64,000 nucleotides of DNA from Treponema sp. GTDB taxonomy: Bacteria; Spirochaetota; Spirochaetia; Treponematales; Treponemataceae. Shown here in pieces: positions 34,281 through 42,500 of this stretch. Positions within the stretch are counted from its first letter, which is position 1; each line of letters begins with the position of its first letter. The notes under the pieces were generated by a model. That model ran no database searches. It had not been told where the DNA came from and saw only the letters and a program-made list of their open reading frames with translations. The position numbers and the translations under genes are program-made. The DNA is taken from the NCBI GenBank assembly GCA_002749205.1, contig PDOP01000033.1, positions 33,408 to 97,407 on the forward strand, read 5' to 3'.

Positions 34281-35831
34281 ATGGCAAAAGTAGTTATTAA
34301 AGGAACAAGTAATATTCTTGTTCATGCACCCGACCTTTTAATTCATAATGGGTCAACACAAACAGGTGCCAGAGCTGTAGCGGATTTGAAAAACAATGAG
34401 GATCCGAATACAAAATATTTAAATGATATTCCTAAGTTTTTACGTCCGTTCGATGATGTTGTAAATTATCCGCCAAATCAGGCTTACATTGGAAATATTA
34501 AACCTGAGGACTTGGCAGATATTGCACAACCTTGGTATGAAAATGCAAAACCTTCAGACAGAAACGGCCCTTTTGGCGAAGTTATGACACAAAAAGAATT
34601 CTATGTTTTGATGAAGCACGCCGATGTTTTCGAGCTTGTTTTGTTGAGCAAAGATTTCACGGCGGAAGCTAAAAAATTAGTTGAAGCCCACCCTATTATG
34701 AAATCTCAAAATATCGCATTGGGCGAAGGCAGTGAAGTTGCCGATATGCAGGCAATGATAGATGAGCATAAGGCTGAAGGGCTTTATCAGGACGGTAAGC
34801 TGGTAGGTTGTGTAAAACAGGCCCATGATACGGACGAAAATTTAAGTGCTCACACAATGCTTGAAAATATTGCAACAAAGGCTTCGGGTATTCTTTCGGC
34901 TTGGCATATGGCAAGGCAGGAAGGTATCGATATGGCAAACATTGACTACATTATCGAATGCTCGGAAGAAGCTGCAGGTGATATAAATCAACGAGGCGGG
35001 GGTAATATCGCAAAGTCGGTCGGTGAAAAATCAGGCTGTATAAATGCAACGGGTACTGATGTTCGAGGCTTCTGCGCCGCTCCCGTTCACGCTTTGGTGA
35101 ATGCTTCGGCTCTTGTAGGTGCAGGGGTTTTCAAAAATGTTATGGTTGTTGCAGGCGGCTCCGTTCCTAAGTTGGGTATGAATGCAAAAGACCATGTAAA
35201 AAAAGAATTGCCGATTATCGAAGATGTGATCGGTGGTTTTGCGGTTGTAGTCGGTACAGATGACGGAAAAAACCCCGTTGTCAATACTAACATAATCGGT
35301 AAGCATACAATTTCTTCAGGCTCATCTCCTCAGGCAGTTATGTCCGCTTTGGTTTACAACCCCGTAAATGCAGCCGGCATGAAATTAACGGATATTGAAA
35401 AATACTCGCCCGAATTACAAAATCCTGAAATTACAGTACCTGCCGGCGCGGGTAATGTTCCTGAAGCAAATGTTAAAATGATTGCGGCTCTCGGTGTTAT
35501 GAAAAAAGAGCTTGAAAAATCCGATATAATGAACTTCGTAAAAGAAAGAGGGGTTATAGGATTTGCTCCTACACAAGGACATATTCCGTCAGGTATTCCT
35601 TACATCGGACATGCAAGAAATGCCATGCTGAAAGGCGAGCTTAAAAACACTATGATAATCGGAAAGGGAAGTTTATTCTTAGGTCGTTTGACAAACTTGT
35701 TTGACGGTTTAAGTGTCGTTGTTGAAGCAAATGACGGAAAAGCAGAAGGCGGTGCAAACGAAGGCAGTATCAAAAAAGTTGTTGCTGAAGCAATGAGAGA
35801 TGTAGCCAACAAAATTCTTGAACAAAACTAA
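34281..35831 (+). CDS. grdC: Glycine/sarcosine/betaine reductase component C, subunit beta GrdC
   Basis: With GrdD forms component C, which takes the carboxymethyl-selenoether from GrdA, makes an acetyl thioester, and releases acetyl phosphate by phosphorolysis. 516 residues with a FabH/thiolase-like fold; the SGCINATGTDVRGFCAAPVHALVNA segment is characteristic of the family. I start at ATG 34281 (SD GGAGG, 5 nt) rather than the frame from 34218, whose first 21 residues are not family-like. First gene of grdC-grdD; grdD follows after 14 nt. Components GrdB and GrdE are encoded at 2.8-5.4 kb; GrdA is not in the window. Confidence 0.95.
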   Translation: MAKVVIKGTSNILVHAPDLLIHNGSTQTGARAVADLKNNEDPNTKYLNDIPKFLRPFDDVVNYPPNQAYIGNIKPEDLADIAQPWYENAKPSDRNGPFGEVMTQKEFYVLMKHADVFELVLLSKDFTAEAKKLVEAHPIMKSQNIALGEGSEVADMQAMIDEHKAEGLYQDGKLVGCVKQAHDTDENLSAHTMLENIATKASGILSAWHMARQEGIDMANIDYIIECSEEAAGDINQRGGGNIAKSVGEKSGCINATGTDVRGFCAAPVHALVNASALVGAGVFKNVMVVAGGSVPKLGMNAKDHVKKELPIIEDVIGGFAVVVGTDDGKNPVVNTNIIGKHTISSGSSPQAVMSALVYNPVNAAGMKLTDIEKYSPELQNPEITVPAGAGNVPEANVKMIAALGVMKKELEKSDIMNFVKERGVIGFAPTQGHIPSGIPYIGHARNAMLKGELKNTMIIGKGSLFLGRLTNLFDGLSVVVEANDGKAEGGANEGSIKKVVAEAMRDVANKILEQN

Positions 35832-35845
35832 GGCAGGATAAAATT

Positions 35846-37000
35846 ATGAGTAATCAAAACAAACAAATTGCCGAGTTATTTTCAAGTTTGGCAGATGGTC
35901 TTGAAACAGGTTCATTTGCGGGCAAATTTCAAATCGGACTTACAATTCCCGGAAGCGAGCATGGCGAAGAGGAGCTTATTAAAGCAGCCAAACTTGCAAA
36001 AAAAAGCAACCCCGATTTGGATATTATCCTAATTGGCGGACAGGAAACGGCAGGCTTTAAGCAGTTTCCTGCAAAAACACTTGAAGATGCTCACAAAGAA
36101 ATGGAGCGGCTTTTCAAAGAAGGTATTATTAAAGCTGCCGTAACTATGCACTATAATTTCCCGCTTGGAATGAGTACGGTCGGAAAAGTAATCACACCGG
36201 CACTCGGAAAAGAAATGATTATAGCGACAACTACAGGCACAACAGATGCAAACAGATACAAGGCAATGCTATTAAATACAATTGCGGGTATTGCTACTGC
36301 AAAAGCTGACGGTATCGAAAACCCTACAGTCGGACTTCTTAACATAGACGGCATAGCATTGGTCGAAAAAGCCTTACTCAAAATGAAAGAAAAAGGCTAT
36401 AATGTACGATTTACCGAATCCAAGCGGGCAGACGGCGGTGTCAGAATGCGCGGAAACGATTTACTGCAAGGCACTCCCGATGTTATGGTTTGCGATACAT
36501 TAACCGGAAATTTATTGATGAAAATGTTCTCGTCATTCCAAACAGGAGGAAGCTATGAAGCAAGCGGATTTGGTTACGGCCCTTGTGTCGGAACAGTTTA
36601 TCCCGATGTTGTCGGAATTGTTTCGCGAGCATCAGGCGCACCTGTGATTGCCAACGCATTAAAATACATTGCAAGCACCGCAAGAGGAAACTTGCAAACC
36701 ATCTATGCCTCAGAATTAAAATCCGCAAAACAAGCAGGGCTTGACGAATTACTTGAAGGTATGCCGGGTGCAAAACCGGTTGCCGCATCCTGCGAAGAAG
36801 TCAAAGCTCCGCCTAAAAAAATCGTAAACGAAGAAGTCGCCGGCATTGATGTCATCGAAATTGAAGACGCATGCAAATCATTGTGGAAAGTTTCCGTCTA
36901 CGCCGAAACGGGAATGGGTTGTACCGGCCCCGTAATTCTCGTGGCAAAAGAAGACCACGAAAAAGCAATGGAAACCTTAAAAAAAGAAGGCTTTATTTAA
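35846..37000 (+). CDS. grdD: Glycine/sarcosine/betaine reductase component C, subunit alpha GrdD
   Basis: 384-residue partner of GrdC, related to phosphate acyltransferases (PlsX/Pta-like fold), and carrying the cysteine that forms the acetyl thioester during acetyl-phosphate production. Conserved Cys residues are present, for example in TGMGCTGPVILVAKEDH near the C-terminus, a block typical of GrdD. Full length. Cytoplasmic. Acetyl phosphate would go to acetate kinase for ATP. Followed by a long inverted-repeat element rather than by other grd genes. Confidence 0.94.
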   Translation: MSNQNKQIAELFSSLADGLETGSFAGKFQIGLTIPGSEHGEEELIKAAKLAKKSNPDLDIILIGGQETAGFKQFPAKTLEDAHKEMERLFKEGIIKAAVTMHYNFPLGMSTVGKVITPALGKEMIIATTTGTTDANRYKAMLLNTIAGIATAKADGIENPTVGLLNIDGIALVEKALLKMKEKGYNVRFTESKRADGGVRMRGNDLLQGTPDVMVCDTLTGNLLMKMFSSFQTGGSYEASGFGYGPCVGTVYPDVVGIVSRASGAPVIANALKYIASTARGNLQTIYASELKSAKQAGLDELLEGMPGAKPVAASCEEVKAPPKKIVNEEVAGIDVIEIEDACKSLWKVSVYAETGMGCTGPVILVAKEDHEKAMETLKKEGFI

Positions 37001-37006
37001 TCTTTT

Positions 37007-37145
37007 TTTATGAGGGGGGGATCCCCCTCGCTTCAAAAAATTGCCATGTAAATTATTAAACTTAAGTTTCCTCTTTCTGACCGTCAGAGAAAACCTAAAG
37101 CCTTAATTTGAACATGGCAATTGTTTTTACGCTCCCCCCATAATA
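37007..37145. repeat. Inverted-repeat element after grdD
   Basis: About 140 bp with matching ends: left TTATGAGGGGGG... and right CCCCCCATAA, with inner arms TTGCCATGT and ACATGGCAA, a GAGGGGGGATCCCCCTC-type hairpin near the left end and a TCTGAC/GTCAGA hairpin in the middle. It looks like a small non-coding element and may act as the grdCD terminator. Confidence 0.55.
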
Positions 37146-37164
37146 ACTTATCGTGCAACATAAA

Positions 37165-37304
37165 AGTGAGGAAATTGCAAAAGCCGGACGAGTTTTGAAA
37201 TTTCTTCCAAAATCTACCAAAAAGCGCAATGAAATGAGTTTATTTGGAGCTAATTGCTAAAGTAACCGATTTTAGCAAGTAGCGCAACTACTCGAATAAC
37301 TAAA
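37165..37304. repeat. Family C repeat, copy C3
   Basis: Starts GAGGAAATTGCAAAAGCC and carries the core ACCAAAAAGCGCAATGAAAT, with hairpins (GAAATTGCAAAAG / TTTTGAAATTTC; TTGCTAAAGT / ATTTTAGCAA). It forms the middle of the gap 37001-37449, which holds no gene. Confidence 0.7.
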
Positions 37305-37462
37305 CTTTTTATGAAAGCATTTTTTCAAATCATTTTTTGACCGCCTTTTTATGTGAAGCGCTCGGTTTACTTTGGGGGGTAGCGGAGAAACAAAAGCCTT
37401 TTTATTTTAATAAAAAGGCTTTTTTTCGGAGCTAGGGGGAGTCACCCCCTCATGATGAATCT
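37303..37462. repeat. Family D repeat, copy D1
   Basis: About 90% alike to 42281-42424 by eye, in the same orientation. Contains TTTGGGGGGTAGCGGAGAAA, a terminator hairpin (37392-37426) and GGGGGAGTCACCCCC. Its right end runs into the small Cys-rich gene at 37450-37587. Confidence 0.8.
37392..37426 (-). terminator. Terminator of the feo operon (in D1)
   Basis: AAAAGCCTTTTTATT / AATAAAAAGGCTTTT, flanked by T on the + strand and TTTTG on the minus strand. In the D2 copy the stem reads AAAGGC/GCCTTT, a flipped base pair, so pairing has been maintained. Confidence 0.7.
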
Positions 37463-37587
37463 TTTTTTTTGCATTTTTTTCTGCAACAATCGCAGGGGCT
37501 TTCTTTTTTTGTGAATATTTTATAGCTTTTGTAAGCAAGAAAGGAAATAGCGGTGATTATGATTATTATAGCGATTATTGTGTCCAT
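37450..37587 (-). CDS. FeoB-associated Cys-rich membrane protein
   Basis: 45-residue protein. It begins MDTIIAIIII and runs as one hydrophobic helix (about 2-19), then a basic tail with a cysteine cluster SPCDCCRKKC. This pattern and its place 22 nt after feoB on the same strand match the FeoB-associated Cys-rich membrane family, thought to assist ferrous iron passage (role unproven). A strong GGAGGA ribosome-binding site supports the ATG at 37587. A damaged partial copy lies at 42425-42466. Confidence 0.85.
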   Translation of the reverse strand: MDTIIAIIIIITAISFLAYKSYKIFTKKESPCDCCRKKCKKKDSS

Positions 37588-37609
37588 AAATCCTCCTGAT
37601 TTTGAAGTC

Positions 37610-40276
37610 TTAAAAACCAAGCATGAGTCCTGTTTGGAAAACTATGCTTGCCGTAATAAAACCTAAAAATATTGGGTAAGAAATTTGGAACGCCAACCAT
37701 TTCCAACTACCTGTTTCAATTTTGCTGACTATCATTGTTGCAACGCAAGGCGGGAAAAAGGCAACGAATATCATAATAGCCAATGCGTGAATAGGTCTGA
37801 AGGTGCTTTCTTTCATAACACCGGTTTGGAGTGTGTCAGCTGTTTTTTCGGTCTCGTTTTGTTGGTTTATGCTCTCATCATTTTGTATGCTGTAAATTGT
37901 ACCTAAGGTTGATACTAATGCTTCTTTTGCCATAAACGAACCGATTACGGCAACATTCATTCTCCAGTCCAATCCTGCAAGTGAGGTTACGGGTTCGAAG
38001 AATTTTCCTGCTCTGCCGAGTATGCTGTTGTTTAATGTGTCGTTTTTAATTTCTTGTTTTATTATACTGCTTGTTTTAATAATTCTGTTTAAAAGTTTGT
38101 ACATTTTTTTTGCATCTTTATCAATAAATTTTGTTTTTTTTATTTTTGGATTTCCTGTTTGTATAAGTGCAAAAAAATAAGGATTGGCAGATTTATATTT
38201 TTTATAAATTTCATTGAGTTGTTTATTTTTATTCAGTTCAACAGATTTAGTGGTATTAAGGTTTAAAAAGTTTAGTTCTGTTTTGTATTCTTCACAAAAA
38301 GAAGTAAAACTTTCGATTTCATCATCGGGAATAATAAAAACACCTTTCATGGCTATTTTTGCAAATACCGGATTTTCCAATACGAAATCTTTATTTAATT
38401 TGAATAGAGCCTGCGGTGTATCATTTATAATTCGTTTTGCCGCTTTATATTTTTTTTCAAATTGTTTGTAAGATAAAATATCTTTTTCTGTGGTAAAAAA
38501 ATCTTTATAATCAGGACTTATGGTGTTATAAAATGAATTAAGCGCATTATAATATTCTGTTTTATATTTATCCATTTTCGCCTTGCCAGGTTTAGGATAA
38601 TTCACGCCTACCCACATAAGCACGGCAACAGCTACAACCAAGCTCGCAACTTTTTTAATAAACAGTAATATTCGCTCTGTTGCATTTATGAAAATTGCCT
38701 TAATGCTTGGGATTTGATATTCAGGTAATTCAAGCACAAATGGTTCCGGTTTTCCTTTTACCAGTGTTTTACTGAAGAGTTTGGCAACAAGCATTGCAAC
38801 CAAGAGTGTGCCTACTGAAAATGACCACAATACAAAGGCTTGGTTTTGCTTAAAAAATATGCCTGTCATCAAAACATAAAAAGGCACTTTTGACATGCAG
38901 TTCAATAGCGGAATAATCAGGATTGTAATCAAACGGGCTTGTTTGTCGCGAATGGTTCTTGTTGCCATAATACCCGGAACAGCACAACCGCCAACTATTG
39001 CTCCTGAAAGTAAGATAGGTAAAGTTGATTGTCCGTGTAATCCAAAAGCTCGTAAAACTCTATCCATTATAAATGCAATTCGAGCCATATAGCCTGTATA
39101 TTCCAAAAATGAAATTGCCAAATACATAATGAAAAAAATCGGAATATAGTTTAATATCATAATAGCACCGTCTATAATTCCGTTTAATACAAGGCCGCGC
39201 AGTATGCCGTCATCAAGCAAAGACTTTGCAGGTAATAAATTTGAAATAAAATTACGCCCATAATGAAACCATGGTAAAATTTTATCGGTGATTTTTTGCC
39301 CTCCGACCATGGTTATCCAATAAAACAAATACATTATGCCAAATAAAATAGCAGGCCCAAAAAACCTGTGGAGTAAAACCGAATCAATTTTATCACTTAT
39401 GCTTTGCTCTTTGCCTGTTGTTTCTTTTACGCATTTTTCCAGAAGTGTTACGGATGATTGATTTCGACAATATGCGATACCGACTTCCATTGAAAAATTA
39501 TGCTTTTTTATATGCTTTAAGTCTTGTTGTTCAATTAAAGTAAATATGTCTTCGCTATTATCTAAATGAGTTTTAATTAGCTCTTTTATTTTTGTATCAT
39601 TTTCCAGCAATTTAATTGCAACCCATCGATTAGGAGCCTTTATAAAATTTTTCAATGTGTTACCAAGTAATTTATTTATTTCAGAAATTGTTTTTTCAAT
39701 TATTTCAGTATATTCAATTTTAAATTTAGTGTTTGTTGTGTTGTCAAGTGTTTTCTTTATATCTTGTTTTGATGGTAATTCTTTTTTTAAAGCATCATTA
39801 ATAAGGTTTTTTAGCTGTTGAGTTTCTTTAGTTTTTTTAGCATTGCCGTAAAAAATAGGCAAGCCTAAAATTGAAGACAAATTTTTAACATTTAGCTCTA
39901 TTCCTCTTTTTTTTGCAATATCTTTTTTATTCACAACAATTAAAAGAGGTCGCTCCATTTCAATAAGTTGAAAGGTAAGAGCTATTTGTCTTTGTATATT
40001 TAGTATATCAACAACTGAAACAATTAGCTCAGGCTCATCGGAAAGTAAAATATCGCGGGCAATTAATTCTTCGGGGGAATAAGCCGTTAAACTATAAGTA
40101 CCCGGAATATCGATTACTTTGATTTTTTCTTCGTTATAATTATACGAGCCTGTTTTTTTTTCGACAGTAACACCGGGGTAATTGGCAACATGTTGCCTTG
40201 AACCGGTAAGGCTGTTAAAAAGAGTAGATTTTCCTGAATTCGGTTGTCCTGCAAGAGCAATTACTGATTTATTCAT
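37610..40276 (-). CDS. feoB: Ferrous iron transporter FeoB with long insertion
   Basis: 888-residue inner-membrane Fe(II) transporter. Cytosolic G domain: P-loop GQPNSGKST at 10-18, DIPGT at 56-60, NKKD at 116-119; then helical spacer and two gate regions (GGCAVPGIMATRTI at 429-442; second gate after 750 with NCMSKVPFYVLM at 459-470 between). About 190 Lys-rich residues (561-750) are inserted between a membrane helix ending AVLMWVGVNYP and the conserved SILGRAGKFFEPV block. Most FeoBs (about 650-780 residues) lack this. Overlaps feoA by 4 nt (ATGA). Confidence 0.94.
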   Translation of the reverse strand: MNKSVIALAGQPNSGKSTLFNSLTGSRQHVANYPGVTVEKKTGSYNYNEEKIKVIDIPGTYSLTAYSPEELIARDILLSDEPELIVSVVDILNIQRQIALTFQLIEMERPLLIVVNKKDIAKKRGIELNVKNLSSILGLPIFYGNAKKTKETQQLKNLINDALKKELPSKQDIKKTLDNTTNTKFKIEYTEIIEKTISEINKLLGNTLKNFIKAPNRWVAIKLLENDTKIKELIKTHLDNSEDIFTLIEQQDLKHIKKHNFSMEVGIAYCRNQSSVTLLEKCVKETTGKEQSISDKIDSVLLHRFFGPAILFGIMYLFYWITMVGGQKITDKILPWFHYGRNFISNLLPAKSLLDDGILRGLVLNGIIDGAIMILNYIPIFFIMYLAISFLEYTGYMARIAFIMDRVLRAFGLHGQSTLPILLSGAIVGGCAVPGIMATRTIRDKQARLITILIIPLLNCMSKVPFYVLMTGIFFKQNQAFVLWSFSVGTLLVAMLVAKLFSKTLVKGKPEPFVLELPEYQIPSIKAIFINATERILLFIKKVASLVVAVAVLMWVGVNYPKPGKAKMDKYKTEYYNALNSFYNTISPDYKDFFTTEKDILSYKQFEKKYKAAKRIINDTPQALFKLNKDFVLENPVFAKIAMKGVFIIPDDEIESFTSFCEEYKTELNFLNLNTTKSVELNKNKQLNEIYKKYKSANPYFFALIQTGNPKIKKTKFIDKDAKKMYKLLNRIIKTSSIIKQEIKNDTLNNSILGRAGKFFEPVTSLAGLDWRMNVAVIGSFMAKEALVSTLGTIYSIQNDESINQQNETEKTADTLQTGVMKESTFRPIHALAIMIFVAFFPPCVATMIVSKIETGSWKWLAFQISYPIFLGFITASIVFQTGLMLGF

Positions 40277-40500
40277 AAAGACTCAACTTCTATTAAAGCC
40301 GCTTCGGAGCGTCTGATTGCAACCATAGTTTTGTTGATTAGTACTTCAAGTGGATCAAACAAAGGAGCATTTCTTAATACCTTGATTTTAAGTTTCGGTA
40401 AAAAGCCCATAGCCAAAACCCTTTGTAAAGCGGCTCCTTCTAAATTCAAGCGAAGAACTCTACAAGACTCTCCGCAAGCAATATCGGATAATGTTATCAT
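40273..40500 (-). CDS. feoA: FeoA domain protein
   Basis: 75-residue SH3-like cytoplasmic protein needed for FeoB-mediated Fe(II) uptake. Typical pattern: MITLSDIACGESCRVLRL, then ALQRVLAMGFLPKLKIKVLRNAP and a C-terminal IRRSEAALIEVE. I place the start at ATG 40500; the longer frame to 40629 would read through a hairpin and is not family-like. Its stop overlaps the feoB start (ATGA), so the two are coupled. Confidence 0.92.
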   Translation of the reverse strand: MITLSDIACGESCRVLRLNLEGAALQRVLAMGFLPKLKIKVLRNAPLFDPLEVLINKTMVAIRRSEAALIEVESL

Positions 40501-40550
40501 AAGATATGTACTCTTTTCAAATAAATGTTGTAAGTGTCCACACAGCAACA

Positions 40551-40593
40551 AAACCCACCCAAAACAGGCTCTTATTCCTCTAGGGTGGGGTTT
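40551..40593 (-). terminator. Hairpin upstream of feoA
   Basis: AAACCCACCC (40551-40560) and GGGTGGGGTTT (40583-40593) pair around a 22-nt loop; on the minus strand TTTTGTT follows. It lies 50 nt upstream of feoA and 43 nt downstream of the neighbouring gene. It could terminate that gene or attenuate transcription into feoAB. Confidence 0.55.
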
Positions 40594-40635
40594 TCCTGAC
40601 CTAAAACATAAATTGTATTGTTTTTGCAAAGACTT

Positions 40636-41070
40636 TTATTTTTCGCCTTTGATGAATGGCAACCATTTTCCGATGAGTTTTTTGTTCTTATTTATGTAGG
40701 TATTCCATTCGTCTTTTTCATCGTCAGTTAAAATCTTTCCTTTTAGGCTTGTAGTATGTCCGGGACCACCGTCAAACAGTATAATATAATCATTTACCGC
40801 AGGTTTTACTATATCTGCACAACCAATATCATCCAGAGTGGCTTTGTATAAAATCTTTTTACCGTTAAGACTTTCTTCTTTACCCTTATACTCTTTGTTT
40901 TCTAATATATAGACCGTAAGCCCTGCTGTATTTGCTCCATTTGAAAAAGCACATTCAACAGAAATTGTTCCGTCATAATTATCTTCTACATACAAAAGTG
41001 CTGTATGTGCAAACATTAAAGTTGTAAATCCGATAAAAATCATGCTGAAAATCAGTTTTGTTTTTTTCAT
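40636..41070 (-). CDS. Exported protein of unknown function, iron-locus neighbour
   Basis: 144 residues with a signal peptide (KKTKLIFSMIFIGFTTLMFAH) and no lipobox; likely periplasmic. The mature part begins with a beta-rich block ALLYVEDNYDGTISVECAFSNG and has GGPGHTTSL further on. Its position between a metal-complex binding lipoprotein and feoAB suggests a part in metal handling; the His and acidic residues are compatible with that but prove nothing. Start ATG 41070 has GGGAGAG 5 nt upstream. Family not recognised. Confidence 0.8.
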   Translation of the reverse strand: MKKTKLIFSMIFIGFTTLMFAHTALLYVEDNYDGTISVECAFSNGANTAGLTVYILENKEYKGKEESLNGKKILYKATLDDIGCADIVKPAVNDYIILFDGGPGHTTSLKGKILTDDEKDEWNTYINKNKKLIGKWLPFIKGEK

Positions 41071-41151
41071 TTTACTCTCCCATAAAATCACGAAAACAGA
41101 CAAGGGCGATAATTCAAACCCTTGCCTATCTTTAATTAACTCGAAAACTCT

Positions 41152-42126
41152 TTATTTTACTTTTTTAAAGAATTTAACCCATTTTTCAATCATCTTTGGT
41201 GCATCTTCAATATCACAGCCAATATAGAACGGCAAGTCATAAGCAACTGCCTTGTTTTTTATCGCAGGAATTTCTGCAAATTTAGGGGTTTGCTTTTTAA
41301 GCTCGGCTAATTTTTCTTTTACATTTTTTGCACCGGAACCATATACAATAATAACATCAGGATTTGCCTCAGTTAAAAGAGCTAAATCCGTAACTGTGAA
41401 GTTACCCTTAAAAAGCTCTTCTTTATCTTTATTTAAAACATCAGTAACATTCTTTGCCCCGAATTTATTGAGGAATATTGTATCTGTATAGAATCCTTTT
41501 GATTCACCGAATAAAAACAATCGACCGGTTTTTGGGTTTACAAAAGTATGTAATACAGCAACTTTCTTTCCTTTTTTAACATCTTTCATTGAAGCTTCTG
41601 CTTTTGCCATTTCTTTTTCATACTTATCGGCTAAAGCAACACCTTCTGCCTCTTTACCAAGATATTTGGCCATTTCGATAATACCATTTTTATTGCTTTT
41701 AGAAAAATCGATAACAGTAATTTCAACATTTTTGTCTTTTACAATGCCGATAATGTCCATTGGATTAACAGGCTTCATCAAAAGACAATAAGGCATAGTT
41801 GCTTTTTCAACAACAACTTTTTTAACACCTTTTTCGGCTATCAACTTAGGCACTACATCTTTCATTTTTCGTGTAACCCTGTTAGGACAACCTAATCTAC
41901 CGGTTTGAAAATTCTTTGATTTTGGCCATTGACCATATCTGGCTGCGGCGAATTTAGGCATAATACCCAAACTGTTGGAAACATCTAAAATTCTGTCCCC
42001 TACATAAACGGTATCCTCAAGAACAGTAACATCATTATTTTTTGCACTACTTCCGGTACTTACACAACTGGTAAACAATAATGCAAAAACCATCATTAAA
42101 ACGAACATAAATCTTAATTTTTTCAT
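41152..42126 (-). CDS. Metal-complex (iron/cobalamin type) ABC substrate-binding lipoprotein
   Basis: 324 residues, lipobox FTSC (Cys21). The fold is that of class III binding proteins (FhuD/BtuF/TroA-like), with the long connecting helix region (GKEAEGVALADKYEKEMAKAEASMKDVKKGKKVAVLH) between lobes. Ligand could be a siderophore, haem, cobalamin or nickel complex. No ABC permease or ATPase is next to it, so its pump is elsewhere or lost. Strong promoter upstream; 81 nt before the next gene, possibly cotranscribed toward feoAB. Confidence 0.88.
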   Translation of the reverse strand: MKKLRFMFVLMMVFALLFTSCVSTGSSAKNNDVTVLEDTVYVGDRILDVSNSLGIMPKFAAARYGQWPKSKNFQTGRLGCPNRVTRKMKDVVPKLIAEKGVKKVVVEKATMPYCLLMKPVNPMDIIGIVKDKNVEITVIDFSKSNKNGIIEMAKYLGKEAEGVALADKYEKEMAKAEASMKDVKKGKKVAVLHTFVNPKTGRLFLFGESKGFYTDTIFLNKFGAKNVTDVLNKDKEELFKGNFTVTDLALLTEANPDVIIVYGSGAKNVKEKLAELKKQTPKFAEIPAIKNKAVAYDLPFYIGCDIEDAPKMIEKWVKFFKKVK

Positions 42127-42155
42127 TTTAAATCTCCTTACATTAGAATAGTTAG

Positions 42156-42184
42156 ATTATACTTACATATTGTATATTTGTCAA
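42156..42184 (-). promoter_or_regulatory. Consensus promoter of the binding lipoprotein gene
   Basis: Minus strand TTGACA (42184-42179), 17 nt, TATAAT (42161-42156): perfect hexamers. The A/T-rich spacer and flanks could hold a Fur- or DtxR-type site, but no clear consensus is visible. Confidence 0.8.
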
Positions 42185-42280
42185 CATATTCTTACATGTT
42201 TGTGAAAAAAATTTAAAATACAATTTTTGCTTAAATTGAGCCGGTTACAAACATGAGTTGCTTTTGCAATTTCCTCAACT

Positions 42281-42424
42281 AAAGTTTTCATTAAAGCATT
42301 TTTTTGACTCACCTTTTTATGTGGAGCGCTCAGTTTATTTTGGGGGGTAGCGGAGAAACAAAAGGCTTTTTATTTTAATAAAAAGCCTTTTTTTCGGAGC
42401 TAGGGGGAGTCACCCCCTCATGAT
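42281..42424. repeat. Family D repeat, copy D2
   Basis: Directly repeated copy of D1, 5 kb away, so the iron-uptake genes lie between two like-oriented copies. Its hairpin AAAGGCTTTTTATT / AATAAAAAGCCTTT (42361-42392) sits after recQ on the minus strand and probably ends that transcript. Preceded at 42254-42279 by a family C fragment. Together they account for the gap 42127-42500. Confidence 0.8.
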
Positions 42425-42466
42425 GAATTTTTTATAGCTTTTGTAAGCGAAGAAGAAAATAGCGGT
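42425..42466 (-). pseudogene. Remnant of a FeoB-associated Cys-rich gene
   Basis: After D2 the sequence TTTTATAGCTTTTGTAAGC and then AAATAGCGGTGAT match the middle of the intact gene at 37517-37558. The cysteine-coding part (about 54 nt) and the N-terminal part with the start codon are missing. So the duplicated segment once included part of this gene. Confidence 0.65.
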
Positions 42467-42500
42467 GATAAATAATTTAAAATACAATCTTTGCTTAATT

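Noticed and set aside
40273..40629. Long 118-residue form of FeoA
   Set aside because: The extra 43 residues would be read through a hairpin region, have no family similarity, and the ATG at 40500 gives a normal FeoA.
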